Below, piece after piece: positions 34,245 through 46,749 of a stretch of DNA of 64,000 nt (its first letter is position 1; every line of letters begins with the position of its first letter). Origin of the DNA: Eumeta japonica (Eukaryota; Arthropoda; Insecta; Lepidoptera; Psychidae); the NCBI GenBank assembly GCA_005406025.1, contig BGZK01000092.1:434001-498000 (forward strand), in the 5' to 3' direction. The position numbers and the translations under genes are program-made. The notes under the pieces are model-generated. The model was not told where the DNA came from and searched no databases. It saw only the letters and a program-made list of their open reading frames with translations.

Positions 34245-36815
34245 AAGTTAAATAATTTGAAGTCACAAGGCTGTGGGAGGACACTTCTCAGTCATGGGCT
34301 GATTTAGATTTGACACAACAATTCCCTAATCACTGATCGAAACTCCATCCCATGTTCGCATCTTATCCTGTACCAAGGATATAAAATACCTTTTTATCGC
34401 ACTGAAATGTTTAATGAAGTACATATATTATAATTATATTTCTACTTGCATTAAATTATGATAAAATAAAATATACTGATAAAACTATGATGATATTCGA
34501 TAGGAAATATTGAAAAATATTAAAAATTTAGAATGAATTGTTTTAAATTGACATTGTCCTGAAATTTTATATAATTATTTTGTGTTCACTAGTCTACCGG
34601 GAGACATTTAATATATATGTTTATATAGAATATAAATTATTTACAACAAAGGTCAGCTATTTATCTAAGATGTCATAATAATATAGAACGTGTGATCTAA
34701 GTTGCTCACGTGTCCACGTACTTTATAAACTTTTGAGTGCCTGTACTTTGATTAATGCCTAATATTTTAGTAATTTCATTTCTAATTTGTTTTTTATGTA
34801 ATTAAATTCAAATGTTACACACTGATATTTTATCATCTTATGTATTTTCCATAGTCATTTCCTAAGTAATTCTACCACTATAAAGAAAACACTGGCCACA
34901 GAGCAAACACTATACAACAATAAAAAAATTTACTTTTGTCATTACAAATGAAACGCTTCGCGTGAGATGGTGCTGTTATTTCGACAAGGCAATTAGTTTT
35001 TGATTCCCGCTCATTTACAGATTCTTATCTAATGCCCCTCGATTGTTTCCGAGTACATGCCACGGAATGCACACTGTTTAATATTTACTTGTGTGTATTA
35101 AAAACTGTGTTCTTCGGCGAGAATTTGTGGTAAAAAAAAAATTGTTATTTCTCAAAAAGTCAGTTACATACTCGTCGACCTCACATAATAATATTCTTTG
35201 TTATACCTTTAAATTACTAATATGTCAAAGTAGCTAACCTAAGCTAACGTTACCAGACTGGCGTTGATCCAGAGTGACTTAATGTGACATAGTACTTGAG
35301 AAAAATATCGTAACTCCCAGTGTTGGTCAAAAACAGAAGTTACACACGTGTTGTTTAGCCAATGACGTCGGAGCCACGACGGCTGTACTTTCCATGCACA
35401 GTGGGCTTAACATAATTTTATGAATTTATAGGAAATAAGCAATCAGTTCAAATCATATTAGCTATTCTTTTTTTTAATCGTGAACATGCTGACAATCATT
35501 GGGTTAAAGCGCCTTAATTAGATAATATTTTACTAATGTAGTTATTTATTTGTTTATTATTATATTAAAGTAACTTTTCTTTAAAAAAATAGTAGTGCAA
35601 TATGGGTATGATATGGTTATAAATGATTGTCTCAATGAAGTACATATTTTGAAATAATACTATTGAATCACTTAATTATGTCGCTCATGAATAATTATAC
35701 TGCGTTAATGTGTACCAATACTAGTTGTCAATAAATAACTTGTAGACAAATTTTCATTGTCAATTTCTGCACCATCTGATCAGTTTTTATTTTTGTATTA
35801 GACTTAATGTATTAGACACTATTCGAGTGTCAATAAGATTATAAACAATGGCCGTTGAGAATTGTTCATGATTTTGTCTTTGTTTCTACGATTAGATATG
35901 TTATTATTTTCCATACTAAATTATTCAGTATTGTAATGCTGAAATAAATAATATTATTAAGTAAATTACATTTGTAATCAATATTTAATTATAAAATTTA
36001 ATTACTTATATTTTTAGCTGTGTCATTTAATTTGTATTTTAATGTGTAGTTTAAATTAACGTATTTCAAACTACAGTAATAATTTGTATTAAGTACCTAA
36101 TAAAAGTATCTGATTTGTAATAAGTTTATTTAAATCTTGATTGTCAATTTTAATTATTTGAACTTACTAGAATCACATTTTACTTTAGCAATATGTCAAT
36201 AACATAATATTAATTCTTTCAAGACTTCCCTCAAATTGAAATAAAAAATTTCGGGGCGTATGTTTCTATATAAAAAATTAACATTTTACGACCTACGTCA
36301 GCGTATAAATGACGAAACCTGATACAAAATACCGAAAGAATAAGTCTGAAATCAGTGTTATAGCTTCATTTAAAATTTTAGCATTAACCATTCTACATAC
36401 GAGTTATCTCATCGAAATAAGAGTTATTTCTTGTATAGATTGGATTACTGAACCAATTGGTTTAACGGTGAACAAAAACACTGTAATGTGAATTGCACAT
36501 CGGAAGTTTACTAGAGTTTTAAAGACATGTGCGTTCCCAGTATGCGTTGGAATACGTCTCTATCCTCATATTAATCAGACCTGTTAAGCACTCATCGGCC
36601 TACCGATTTGAATTTGTGAATTAGTACAATACCGTATGGTTACGGGCAGCCGCACTCTTAGCGATAATTTGTAAATAAATATTCTTTTGACTTGTAAACG
36701 GACTCAGTTAAGAATTCTTTTGTGTTTTATTGCATTGTGTATGTTAATTAAATAATCCGAATAGTTGTGTTTTTATTACCCGGGTAGGGATTAGTAGTAA
36801 GTTTTAGTATAGTAA
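34245..36815. other. AT-rich stretch, no gene seen
   Basis: Mostly AT-rich DNA without gene features. A small GC-balanced patch at 34265-34390 and another at 35210-35410 ('gtcggagccacgacggctg') are noted. Confidence 0.5.
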
Positions 36816-36817
36816 GA

Positions 36818-37950
36818 TTAGTAGTAGTCTTTGGGCGGAAGGGAGACTAAACGACGAACCTTCTCTTCCACCCTGTGCGCATTTTCAACGTCAAATGGGG
36901 GATTTTCTGAGCATTGTTGTTCAATGCTGTCAGCTAACCACTCAGATTTTTTCCGGTCATCGAACGCTATAAAATTATCAGATCTCCTTAGAGCGGGGGT
37001 GGGGACAGTTTCTTCAGTTTTAAGAGCTTTGGCTAGTCCCCAGTATGCTTTATGACTAGGTTTAGTCTCTACCATTAGGTCGCTTCATTTATTATTCCTA
37101 ACTTCCGGCATACGGGCCTTCACTCTGCATTGGTAGGCACGTGCATGGGACCTATTCTCACAGGTAGGGTATTTACGCGCTCGGCGTAAAGCAAAGTTTT
37201 TTTGTCTTATCAATTCACTGACATCTCTAGACAACTCCTTGCAACCTGAGTTCGCAAGAAATACCCGAGAGCTGTCATCGACCACTGTCCTGATGTGGTT
37301 GGTAAGGACACCTGTAGCATTGTCAATATCGTCTGTTAAAATCATGTCACTAGGGATGCTATTTAAAAACAAAACCTCATGAGAACTGGTCGGTGATCCG
37401 AATTGAGACCCTGGAGGGGCTCAATGCAGCTCACTTTCAGAGCTACCCCTTCGCGAGGGCGATGTACAAGATATCAGGGCTTCGATTAACATCATTAGGA
37501 TAATGAATCGGAGTGAGTGGGGTAACTATATTGAAATAAAGATCCTCTGCGAGACCCACCATTTTTCTACCGTTCCTATTAGAGTAATTGCATTTCCAGT
37601 TTGTACTTTTACTATTGAGATCGCCAAAGAGAATGACGGCATCCTTTAGGACGATAAGAATTTCTAAATCGCTCCGGAGCAATTTTTTCTTGGGAGGTAG
37701 GTAAACCAATACTAGTATCAGAACACCATGTCCTGTCATGCTAAGTGTGGTAGCTTCTATATTGACTAGTGGTGGAATGTCAATCGGACAGCAGTATAGT
37801 GAGCGATTGTAATATAACGCGGTGTCACCTTTTGGAGCGCCTACTCTGTCAATGTTCAGGAGGTTTTTAGTCCGTGCGAGTCGGACACACCCGTGTGCCC
37901 GCGCACACGGACGAGCCATAATGGGTTTTTCTCCTTCGCACGGGGAGAAT
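36818..37950 (-). pseudogene. Jockey-like LINE ORF2 fragment: endonuclease and linker, RT missing
   Basis: On the minus strand, 37443-37919 reads through 'GAPKGDTALYYNRSLYCC', 'VNIEATTLSM', then 'VILFGDLNSKSTNW' and 'SPDILYIAL'. These are hallmarks of the AP-endonuclease domain of Jockey-type LINEs, which nicks the target DNA. The catalytic 'SDHRPVL' follows after a frame break, with SDH at 37393-37401. A linker (37085-37372, 'ELIRQKNFALRRARKYPTCE') and 36818-37075 ('HKAYWGLAKALK', ending 'VRRLVSLPPKDYY') correspond to the region just before the reverse transcriptase. The RT itself is absent, and the homology stops at 36818. Frameshifts and stops divide the pieces. LINE copies normally lose the 5' end, so keeping the 5' half and losing the 3' half is unusual. 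Confidence 0.8.
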
Positions 37951-38169
37951 TACAGAAAAAAAGGTGCCTCCGTCGCAGTTGTACTCCGAAACTGCCACAT
38001 ATCTGATCGTCTGAAAACGCTGTCAATTTTTGCCCACACACCGCAAGAAATCCATTCTTCGAGACGACTGTACAAGAAATTCGAGGTGCGGGCTTACGCG
38101 GCGGTAGCTAAAATCGCCGTCACACGTATCATTTGTAGCAATCACACTTATATAATTAATTTTCAATAA

Positions 38170-38890
38170 CCAAACCGTTCAAATAACTGTCTGTTTCCAA
38201 AATTAACTCAAATAATAAGATAAATAGCTAATAGTTCTGTATACTGATAGCTATCGTTGGGGTCATTTTTCAAATAAATTTCTTTCAAAGCGAGTTATAT
38301 GGTTATGCGTGTCTTTGTGAAGTCACATTACGGAGCCTTTTATAAATATACGATCGTGATATCGGGTCATATTAAACAAATTATTTTCAAAGAAATTTAA
38401 TTTATGATGAAGTTTTAATTTATGATATCTCCAAATTATTCATTGTAATTGTTTTTTTTATCAGTAATTTCATGATGCCTATAGAAAATAAGTTCCGATT
38501 GAAAATTAAAATAGAGTTTGATGTCTAAGCATTGGTGTTGGCTCATTGTATAAAAATAATGTTAGTATAATACTAGAGTTTAAAAATTTCAATATTTGGG
38601 TATTGGGTACTCTAAAACCACTGCATTGTGAGTCTGTTAAACAAGATCGAAATGTGAATAACTTCATTTAAAACAGTTATTCAAATAGCTCTATAAAGCT
38701 GCTTTTGTATTATTTACTCAAAGTTTTCCCTTAACATATACTACAGGAAATGTCTAAGTATTTAAAAACAATATATTATTATGTTTACGCAAACTTAAGT
38801 AACCTTTTACATAAGCACAGGTAATGTTTTCTGTCTGTTCATTATTTCGTACGACTCTGCCTCCATTAAATTATAAATCAGCTTTCACTC
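38170..38890. other. AT-rich stretch, no gene seen
   Basis: No gene or repeat recognised. Confidence 0.5.
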
Positions 38891-38899
38891 GCGTTCTGA

Positions 38900-39080
38900 C
38901 CGCATGGGCGTAGAACGAATTCCTTTATCTTTTACAACTAACGATCGCGCCTTCAATCACGATCCCGAGCACAGTCCACTCCCGGTCCCACTGCCTGTTG
39001 TAGTCCCATTTCTGTTCCTAATCCGCTTTCCGTTTCGGTACCCTTCGTAGAACACTGTTTTTATTCGATGCCGCATTTTT
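38900..39080. repeat. Degenerate pyrimidine-rich repeat
   Basis: Includes 'cactcccggtcccactgcct', 'cccatttctgttcctaatcc' and 'tttccgtttcggtaccc'. It resembles the degenerate 'cc(g)attcc/gttcc' pattern at 57370-57560. Probably two relics of one low-complexity repeat type. Confidence 0.35.
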
Positions 39081-39504
39081 TCTCGCGTTGTTCACTCACG
39101 TATATGCTTTATTACTGTAATGCCTATCTAAATAGGTATATAGTTATATGAGACTTTATAAGTTTAATCTGAAAAGTGTATCCCCATCAAATGATATGTA
39201 AAGGTTTCCTGACTTAGAATTTAAAAAGTACTTTATAAGCTTCGTATTCAAGGTTTTCGTATATTGATATAAATTGACGTTTAAAATTTTCCCCCTTATG
39301 CACGTTACCGTTTTTAAATAAATCGTTTTCAAGACTAATAATCGACGATCATCGTAAATGCAAAAGGTCAGTAGGATTTCTCGATTAAGCTTAACCGTCC
39401 CATAAACATATTATCGCTTAGAAGATATTATTTTATAGTCGAGTAATAGAATACGTGTCCTACCTTTCAACTGATTAAATTCAACATAAACTCCGACGAC
39501 ACAG

Positions 39505-39610
39505 CCTTTATTAATTCCGATGTCGGACGGCCGGCGGCGCTCAAACAGATCATAATCGCGCGCTCTACGAGAAATCCAGTTGTTAGTTCCGTTTTGGAGC
39601 TAGGAACTTG
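39505..39610. promoter_or_regulatory. Short CpG-rich island
   Basis: 'tcggacggccggcggcgctc' followed by 'cgcgcgctctacgag' in AT-rich surroundings. Function unknown; possible regulatory island. Confidence 0.2.
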
Positions 39611-39832
39611 TCCACCATAAAAGTTGATTGAAAGATATGGCCGCTAACATTTGGCTTGGGAGTCTCGCGTGTACATACTCATGGTTACATAACAACAATA
39701 TTATGTTGTTTTGAATACTTAAATTGACCATAAATATTTTTGAATAAATTTAAGTTTGTACTTGAACGATCTTGGTCATGCTAAATACGTTATGAATTTA
39801 ACATGCTTGTATATATATATATGTATATATAC

Positions 39833-39996
39833 TAAGATAATTATAAAAATAAATAACACTTGCTTAAGTGTTCAATATCTGTCAATCGTCTGGAATAAAT
39901 ATTCAATCCTTTGGACAGAGATTCGTAGTGGAGAGGCAGATTCGAGGGTCAGCGGTGGGTTGCATGCTGCATGTTAATGCACGTTGCAGGCAAGCG
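39833..39996 (-). repeat. Dispersed repeat, minus-strand copy
   Basis: Reverse-complement partner of 8795-8958. On the plus strand it reads 'gagaggcagattcgagggtc' and 'ggcaagcgcc'. A (TA/TG)n microsatellite adjoins it at 39811-39830. Confidence 0.85.
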
Positions 39997-40379
39997 CCTT
40001 ATATATACATACACACATACACTAACTGTGTCCGCAACTTCGTTCATGCGATGTGTCTTGAAATACTGACCAAACTATTGATCTAAAGTAAATTTTATCC
40101 GCAGAACGCTTTCATGTATATTATTGTAAATTTTTTAATATAGTATCTAAAAAAGTTCCTATTTCAAAAAAAATATTAGGTTCTCTCAATTTTCTAGTGT
40201 CATAGAGCGGTAGCGCCGTGCTGTAGTCAACTTAGCGGTAGCACGAAAATAGACCGGTTCGATTAGTGAGATACACACCCTCATGAGCTTGAATGAAAAG
40301 TTAATAATTGCAGGTATTGTATCGTGTGGACATCTATAGTATCTGCCTATCCTTCCGGAAGCGTACATTTATATTATTA

Positions 40380-40455
40380 TTAATACAATCACTAAAGTAC
40401 ATCCACACCAAATTTTATTAAATTCCATTCAGTAGTTTTTGTATGTTGCGTGCTT
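40380..40455 (+). repeat. LINE/SINE 3'-tail-like fragment
   Basis: 'tccacaccaaattttattaa' followed by 'attcagtagtttttg' matches the 'accaaatttcatgaaaatcg...cagtagtttt' tail that I know from many insect RTE-derived repeats. Too short to assign further. Confidence 0.4.
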
Positions 40456-40559
40456 AGATGGACGGGTAGAAAAAATATAAAAACATTTACATTTATTTAT
40501 TTAGTAAAATCAATTGGATTACGTTATGACATTTCAGAACGGTAACCTTTTAAATTAAA

Positions 40560-40760
40560 TGTAACCGGTCGAGGCGAAATAATTTCGATCTATACCGAGA
40601 AATAAGCCGAGTCTTATTTGTACTTGACACGGCAGCTATTTTACAGACTCGCACAACTCCTGTAATTTACATCTCGCAACTGTGAGATTTACGCGAGGAC
40701 CTCTCCGGGGGGCAAGCTGTAAAACTTAATATATGATCGACTTGCAGCTTGCTTAAGTTG
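40560..40760. promoter_or_regulatory. GC-balanced island with quasi-palindrome, candidate regulatory DNA
   Basis: Contains 'gtaatttacatctcgcaac' followed by 'tgtgagatttacgcg', an imperfect inverted repeat centred near 40681, and 'ctctccggggggcaagc'. No coding frame. Confidence 0.25.
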
Positions 40761-41399
40761 AAATTACGATCGAAGTTGTCATTAGAAAATGCAGTCTGGC
40801 AGTCAAAATTACAGAAATATCACCCGAGTTCAAAAATACGCTAAAACACTATTTCGGTTTGATTACTAATTTTAAAGACTTAGTTCATGTGAAGTAGCTC
40901 ATAAAACTGTCAACTAGTTTTAATAAGTAATCGTGACTAAAACTATAAGGCTGATATCACTATGCTCTTACATTATGTCAACTTATGTTTTTAAATGTAT
41001 ACTTTTATTAAAAAATGATTTATGTTTTATAAAAAGAAGGACGCCTTCAGTTAAGTAGTTTACATTGTGACCGTGCCAGGCTTTTACCTTAATCGTATTT
41101 TATTAAATATTAAAAAATGTTTGCACAATCATCATGGGAGATGACGTCACCGACTACATCTCATGTGTTTGTTTACATTTTCATTGTATTTTTAACAAAG
41201 GAATACAATTGAAATGCACAATGCCAAACTTTACAGATCATTATTCTGTAATTGAATATCTTTCAGTTTTTACTACCTCTCCTAACTCGTCTGAATTTCT
41301 TCCTTTACCTGCCTAATAGTACAAATTGAAAGAATTCTACTAAATTACCGACAAGAATAATAGTTCAAAATTATTCGACTATATGAATTTGATTAGAGA

Positions 41400-41535
41400 T
41401 AAATATAGGCTATCATCCAGTCATTTGCGGAGTAAAAAGCAGGCTCGTGATTACGTAATGACCTCACTGTTACGGCTCTATTACGTTATATTACCGAGCA
41501 TTTTTGGTATCGTGGACATGCCGGACTGTCTATTT
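41400..41535. promoter_or_regulatory. GC-balanced island with TTACGTAA site
   Basis: 'gtgattacgtaatgacctca' contains a palindromic bZIP-like TTACGTAA. 'cggctctattacgttatatt' follows nearby. Enhancer-like, inferred from motif and composition only. Confidence 0.25.
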
Positions 41536-42214
41536 GTTAAAAATATTATTTAAACATTCAAGGCTTATTTATATTAAAATAAAATTTTGAGGGTTATTGA
41601 AATAGATATATCACCTCAATTGTCGTGTGAGAGAAACGGGCTACGAAGATATTAGGATAAGTATCACGTGTACTAGAGCAGGAAAGGGTTTGGTCACAGA
41701 CACTCTTTAAAGTCAGTGTAGCGAAAGACGTATGCAATAATCAAACCGTACAGGATTTACGTTCACTGATCACTCACTTGGGAAGTACATAATAGGTATG
41801 AATTTATAAATGAATGAAAAGTAATAAATAAACACTGAGAAATGTTACGATATAACGTGCACCTGACAAGTGCTTGCCAAAACCATAGAGCCGCTAAAGA
41901 AACAAAAAACAATTAAAGTTCGCCACACGTATGATTCCTCGTACAGTGGGACTCGATTTCTGTATCGCATGTTAATAGTGTTGCACTTGACCTATGTGTT
42001 TTTAATCTAACGATGAAAAAAAATGGTTTTCAAGCATTATGGTGAAGGTATTCCCCACTGGAATCGTAGAGGTAATAATGGATTCTTAATTAAGGAAATG
42101 TATAATACGCATTCAAATTAGATATTTCACTAAAACTACGCAAATTGTTATTGATTTTTTATAACTTTGCTATCAATGGTTCTCGATAAGAAATTAAATT
42201 TATACACATTTACG

Positions 42215-42435
42215 GACGACGTCGACAGCATCTCCGGCACTGCCGTGTGCGAAAAAATACCGTACGTTTTACGATCGCTTTTACGGCCGCGAGGTCCGGT
42301 GCCGATTCTATTTTAACTACCTGCACGTCGTATCCGAACTTAACTAGATAGCTACCGATCTGATTTGGACGCAATTCGTTTTGCGAAGAACCGACCCACG
42401 TATTGCAGCCGCTCCAAAACGGGTTGTTATCGATA
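42215..42435. promoter_or_regulatory. CpG-containing island, candidate regulatory DNA
   Basis: Starts 'ggacgacgtcgacagcatct' and runs through 'cttttacggccgcgaggtcc' to 'gcagccgctccaaaacgggt'. The boundaries with AT-rich DNA are clear and there is no coding frame. Confidence 0.25.
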
Positions 42436-42630
42436 TTTTTTTCAGATTGCAGTCAACTACATATTTTTTCTAACTTGTTTAGCTAGTTCTGTGTTATCTG
42501 CCGTTGCGTTTACGTACGCGAATTAGAAACGAGCCTTCAATTTCACGAGGTAGCTTTCTAATCTAACTTAACGGTTCCGAGAATTGTCACTTGAAGTACA
42601 ACCAGACGCGAGCGATACTTAACATCGTGA

Positions 42631-42684
42631 CGATATCGAATCGGAATATCGGAGCGATATCGAATCGGAATATCGGAGCGATAT
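42631..42684. repeat. Tandem 24-bp duplication
   Basis: The 24-bp unit beginning 'cgatatcgaatcggaatatc' occurs twice without change (42631-42654, 42655-42678), then a partial third 'cgatat' follows. It lies in a GC-balanced block (42600-42790) that ends in 'ccggcgcgcgcgcagcacgt'. Confidence 0.85.
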
Positions 42685-42799
42685 GGAGCGCTTTCAATTG
42701 GCGGAACCGTAGACACGACGGCGAAAGTTGACCGACGTCGTCGTCGACATGCGGAGAGATACCGGCGCGCGCGCAGCACGTGAGTTATGATACAACATA

Positions 42800-43610
42800 A
42801 TAGTAGTAACACAGCTGCGACACGTGATAGACCGACCAGAAAATAAGTATGCACTAACAGATAATCCATAAGATAGATATAAATTAAAAATAGAAACGTC
42901 ACTTCGTTGCTCAATAAAGTTAAAAGCTTTCATGAATTCGATAAGAAGCTTTTTATTCCGTTACTTATTTATTTAGGTAGCGGAATACGTTACACATTAT
43001 TAACATAATTATTATAAATCTATATGAAATTTTAGTACAAAACGTCAGGTTTTGGTTTACTACACTCTTAAATCAATCAAAGCAACCACGTCCGGTGCGA
43101 TGCGTGAATGCTTCCAGAAAGACCATTTTATGTTCAATATCGTCTTGTATGTCAATTTCATTGTCATTTGAGTTTTATGAATTTTTTCTTAAAATAATTC
43201 ATTTACGCAATCCGTTATGGATAAGTTTAAATTTAGCCTGAAATTCAATGAAAGCACATCGCTATCTCACCCAAATTTTCTGCATTTGTCTTAAATGTAA
43301 CAAACATTTAAGATATTTTAAAAACTAGAGCTAATATTTATAAGCCAATTATAAATGAAAATTAATTTAAACAACATTAAAAAGTTTACTTTAAAGACGT
43401 ATTATATGATACAATAGTCTGTATGACTACTGCAAGCGATCTTGGCAAATATGAAACTGTTAGCTGAAATAAAGATTATTTAGTGAATGCAATATTTTTA
43501 TTTTTTCTATATTGATAACATGCTGTGAATAGAATTTAAGATAGATTCCCATTTCACTTGACTTGCAATTTTTCTAATTTTCATTTAGTTTTATTAAATA
43601 AATTGACAAA
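42800..43610. other. AT-rich stretch, no gene seen
   Basis: No gene recognised. Frames at 42558-42933 (minus) cover the GC-balanced block and look compositional. Confidence 0.45.
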
Positions 43611-43618
43611 AACGAATG

Positions 43619-43679
43619 TAGCGATTAGAGCAACTCTATACACAACGACAGGTTATGTATAGAATTGCTTTAATCGTTA
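43619..43679. repeat. 24-bp inverted repeat, 13-nt loop
   Basis: Arms 43619-43642 and 43656-43679 differ at 3 of 24 positions. If transcribed from the plus strand, two of these become G-U pairs and one is C-A, so 23 of 24 positions would pair. The flanks do not extend the stem. Confidence 0.8.
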
Positions 43680-43684
43680 TAGTA

Positions 43685-45165
43685 TACAATATCTGGGTGA
43701 AGCTCTAGCCATGAACATAACATTGTGCGAAAGAGGTTCCAGTTTTCATCACATTATCGTCGAACAAAAAATGCATACATAGGACTTGAAGGGCCTCTTC
43801 CACCACCTCCTCTTAAACTAACTGTAAACGGCGAGTCACTTTTGGAAATTAATTTTGTATTCCATATCTTCCTTTTAACGTATTTAGCCCGAACAAAAGG
43901 AGGACGTGGAATGCAAGTTTCATTTTAAAAGTGACTTGTTAAATGTCACTTTAAAAGAAAATGGTGGAGGAGACTAATTATCTTACATAATCGTATAATA
44001 TCATTGTCATATTAAATTAAAAATTACATTAATCACTAAATTAAAAACGATGGATATAATATTGATAGTATTTGGTATTGCGTATAATTTCAGTATAGAG
44101 TAATTCTTCTTTTAGCGTACATACCATCTTTGACGATGACATCCCATGTGATCATCGGTTAGCGTCACCGCGCGCGACGTGGCAAATATGTTATTCTCGC
44201 CTGCAAGTCTGCATCTTCAAACGTATTTCTAACCCATGAGAAGATTCAAGTATAAATCACCATTCATTATGACGTTGAAAGGGATCATCAAGATCATCCT
44301 ACATGCCAGAGATAATACACATCGGAATCTTGAAAGGTGAAGTTTCAGATCTGTTTGGGGCTGGAGTGGTTTGTGTGATACAAGTATGTTATACAAGTAC
44401 AGGAGGAGAACCGGGCCTAGCAATGGGCGTTAGAGAGGTTATATTATTTTACAGTTACAAAAGCTGCGTTGTGAAAGAATACGTTTATAGTGATTGAATT
44501 TAATAATTAGTATGTCGTTTTATTCCGATAGGAATGTTTTTATTCATTGACAAATCTTCGATTTACAGGCGATAACTATTAATTCATCTACTTTTTTAGA
44601 GTTTTCTTGCTAATTATTTTTCCATTCCGTCTGTTTCCTAGCACCACGTTTCTACTTATTGGTATGTGTACCTCTTTATCTTTTATGGGTAATTTATCAT
44701 CTATAATGTTAGATGCATTTTTCTTAATAATGATTGAATGTTTTTTCTTTTGATTAACTCGTATTTTTCTAAATACGTTGATAATATAATTATTTTAGAT
44801 CCAACAGATATTTGGGAAGGAATTCTTTCAATTTTGTGGCGTTTATTTAGATAATTCTTGCAATATTCATATAATAGGTAATGTAAATATTATATGCAAG
44901 AAAGACATCGTATTAAAGCCAGACCTGAGCAACTAATCGTCGCCAAGACGTCTCACTTGCACCAGTTGTACCATTCAGGTATATTAAAATGGGGACATTT
45001 TAATTAAATGTTTTACGTGTCGTCCCAATAGCATATACTTCGACGGAATTTTCCATAAGGCACAATTGCAACAAACACGTACATGTGCCTTAATGTGCTT
45101 GTCTCTATTTTAATTGAATTCCATGCGTTCCAATTCGTCTATTCGTCGGGAGAAAAATACATTTA
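43685..45165. other. Intergenic stretch, no gene supported
   Basis: Frames at 43725-43928 and 44303-44497 have no recognisable domain. 'ttaaaagtgac' and 'gtcactttaaaag' form a small imperfect inverted repeat at about 43924-43960. Confidence 0.4.
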
Positions 45166-45169
45166 CGAT

Positions 45170-45372
45170 CAATCTCCAATAGATTTCGCATTAACGTCAA
45201 TTGCGCAAGCGCGCGGCACCGGATCGACGGATCGAAAGAAGCGGATGGAATGAATTAATGATGAATGACCGCTCACAATGGTGGCAGGCCGACGCGTGCG
45301 CCGCTTTTTGTGTGCGCTAGAAATTCCTAAAACGTCGCGATGACGAAGCGAAAAGAAAAATGAGAAATTCAC
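45170..45372. promoter_or_regulatory. GC-balanced island with homeodomain-like sites
   Basis: Contains 'gcgcaagcgcgcggcaccgg', 'gaatgaattaatgatgaatg' and 'ggccgacgcgtgcgccgc'. An AATTAATGATGAATG cluster inside CpG-rich flanks is enhancer-like. The overlapping minus-strand frame has no domain. Confidence 0.28.
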
Positions 45373-46276
45373 CACGCTAAAGCGATTCCTTTTTGCGATA
45401 TTCTTAGTTTTTTACCTAGAAGTATAATAATTATTCTTTTATTCTTAAATTGTAATTGAATTAATTTATATATGAAAAAAAAACGAACTGATAACTCAGA
45501 CGTGGTCTTCGCAAATGATTACAAGCATTGCTGTTTCCATTAATTTTCGTTTAATATCGCCTTGTAAAATCATCGCAAAACGTTTAAAACTTTTGTTAGC
45601 TGTATTTAAAAAAAATGGCAATGCTAACAATTTTTTGTATTTTTTAATAACTTCGGCGTCTATTTCTCCGTCACAGTTTCCTCATACCTACTTTGACATT
45701 GAAAATTTGGTACGTGAATAAAGATCGATGACCCAACTACAACCGCTTGTCTGGTGTAGAAAATTTTGGTTTTGGGGTTCAGTTTTGGACCTGAAAATGA
45801 AATCGGAAACAGATTTGTTTTTTTATCACCGGGTCGGGAGTTGAATGCTCCACAATGGTGCATCTTCGGCCTGTAGACTACGTGACTGTTAGCTTAATAT
45901 CAATTCAATGAAATTCGTGTTTTCATTTAATTTATTTGTTTTGTGTTCATTTCGTTGGCCAAGACGTCCGGCATATTACGTTGTGGATGGAGTACTACAA
46001 TTAAGTCCCACGTTCATTTTGTCATCCAATGCTGGTTTATCTCTTAATTATTATATCTCTGGTCATAAGATAAGACGACTGAAGACCTGTAAGGTAATCG
46101 TTGACAATCGACCGATGCCAATATATATATAGAGCTGTAACGAACAATAGAGGCACAGGTGTGAGAGATGTGACAATACATTCGCTGAATCACCTGCCTA
46201 TCTTAGCGATCAATCTACATCTAGTGTCAATCTACATCCAGCACTAAACTGAAAGACGATATTAAGATATTAGCAG

Positions 46277-46471
46277 GTGGTACTTGGACGAGAAAACAAT
46301 TCAAAATCGTTGTCAAATGAACATCAACATCAAATAAACGACAAAAAATACATTCAGCAGGCGATCTATCAGAGAGTAAATGGTCACCGTCGCCCATGGA
46401 AATTCGCAACCCGAGAAGAGTTGCTGGCCTATTGCAAGGTAATAGGGTATTTAATGGAGGAGGGATCGTGA
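46277..46471 (+). other. Unrecognised open frame ending at TGA, possibly a terminal exon or element relic
   Basis: The frame opens just after an AG ('attagcag' to 46276) and has no ATG until near its end, so it would need an upstream exon. The translation is unusually protein-like for this window: '...NDKKYIQQAIYQRVNGHRR', 'WKFATREELLAYCKVIGYLM', then EEGS and stop. Two AATAAA signals follow (46567-46572, 46587-46592), consistent with a transcript 3' end. I do not recognise the family. It could be a last exon, a fragment of a transposon ORF or chance. An antisense frame (46227-46409) overlaps it and has no features. Confidence 0.25.
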
Positions 46472-46749
46472 TGATGATGTGGGTGAGTGGGGTGGGCCAT
46501 TACTATCAATATACGTATAAAGCCATTAATGTTTAGTTATTTACAAGGTTTGTAAGGTTGTTACTAAATAAAATGTTAATGTTGTTAATAAAGGTTATTA
46601 TTTATTATAGTATGCCTCCCCTTCAGCAAAGAAAAAGCATAATTTTTTTTTAATGTATTAAAACAATAAATGTTAATTCAAACACATAAAAAGCCATAAA
46701 TCATACGCAATAACGAAAACAACAATGAGGAAATCTGTAACATGAGTCA

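Noticed and set aside
37822..38169. 115-codon plus-strand frame
   Set aside because: Mostly antisense to the LINE endonuclease remnant and its upstream border; no independent evidence.
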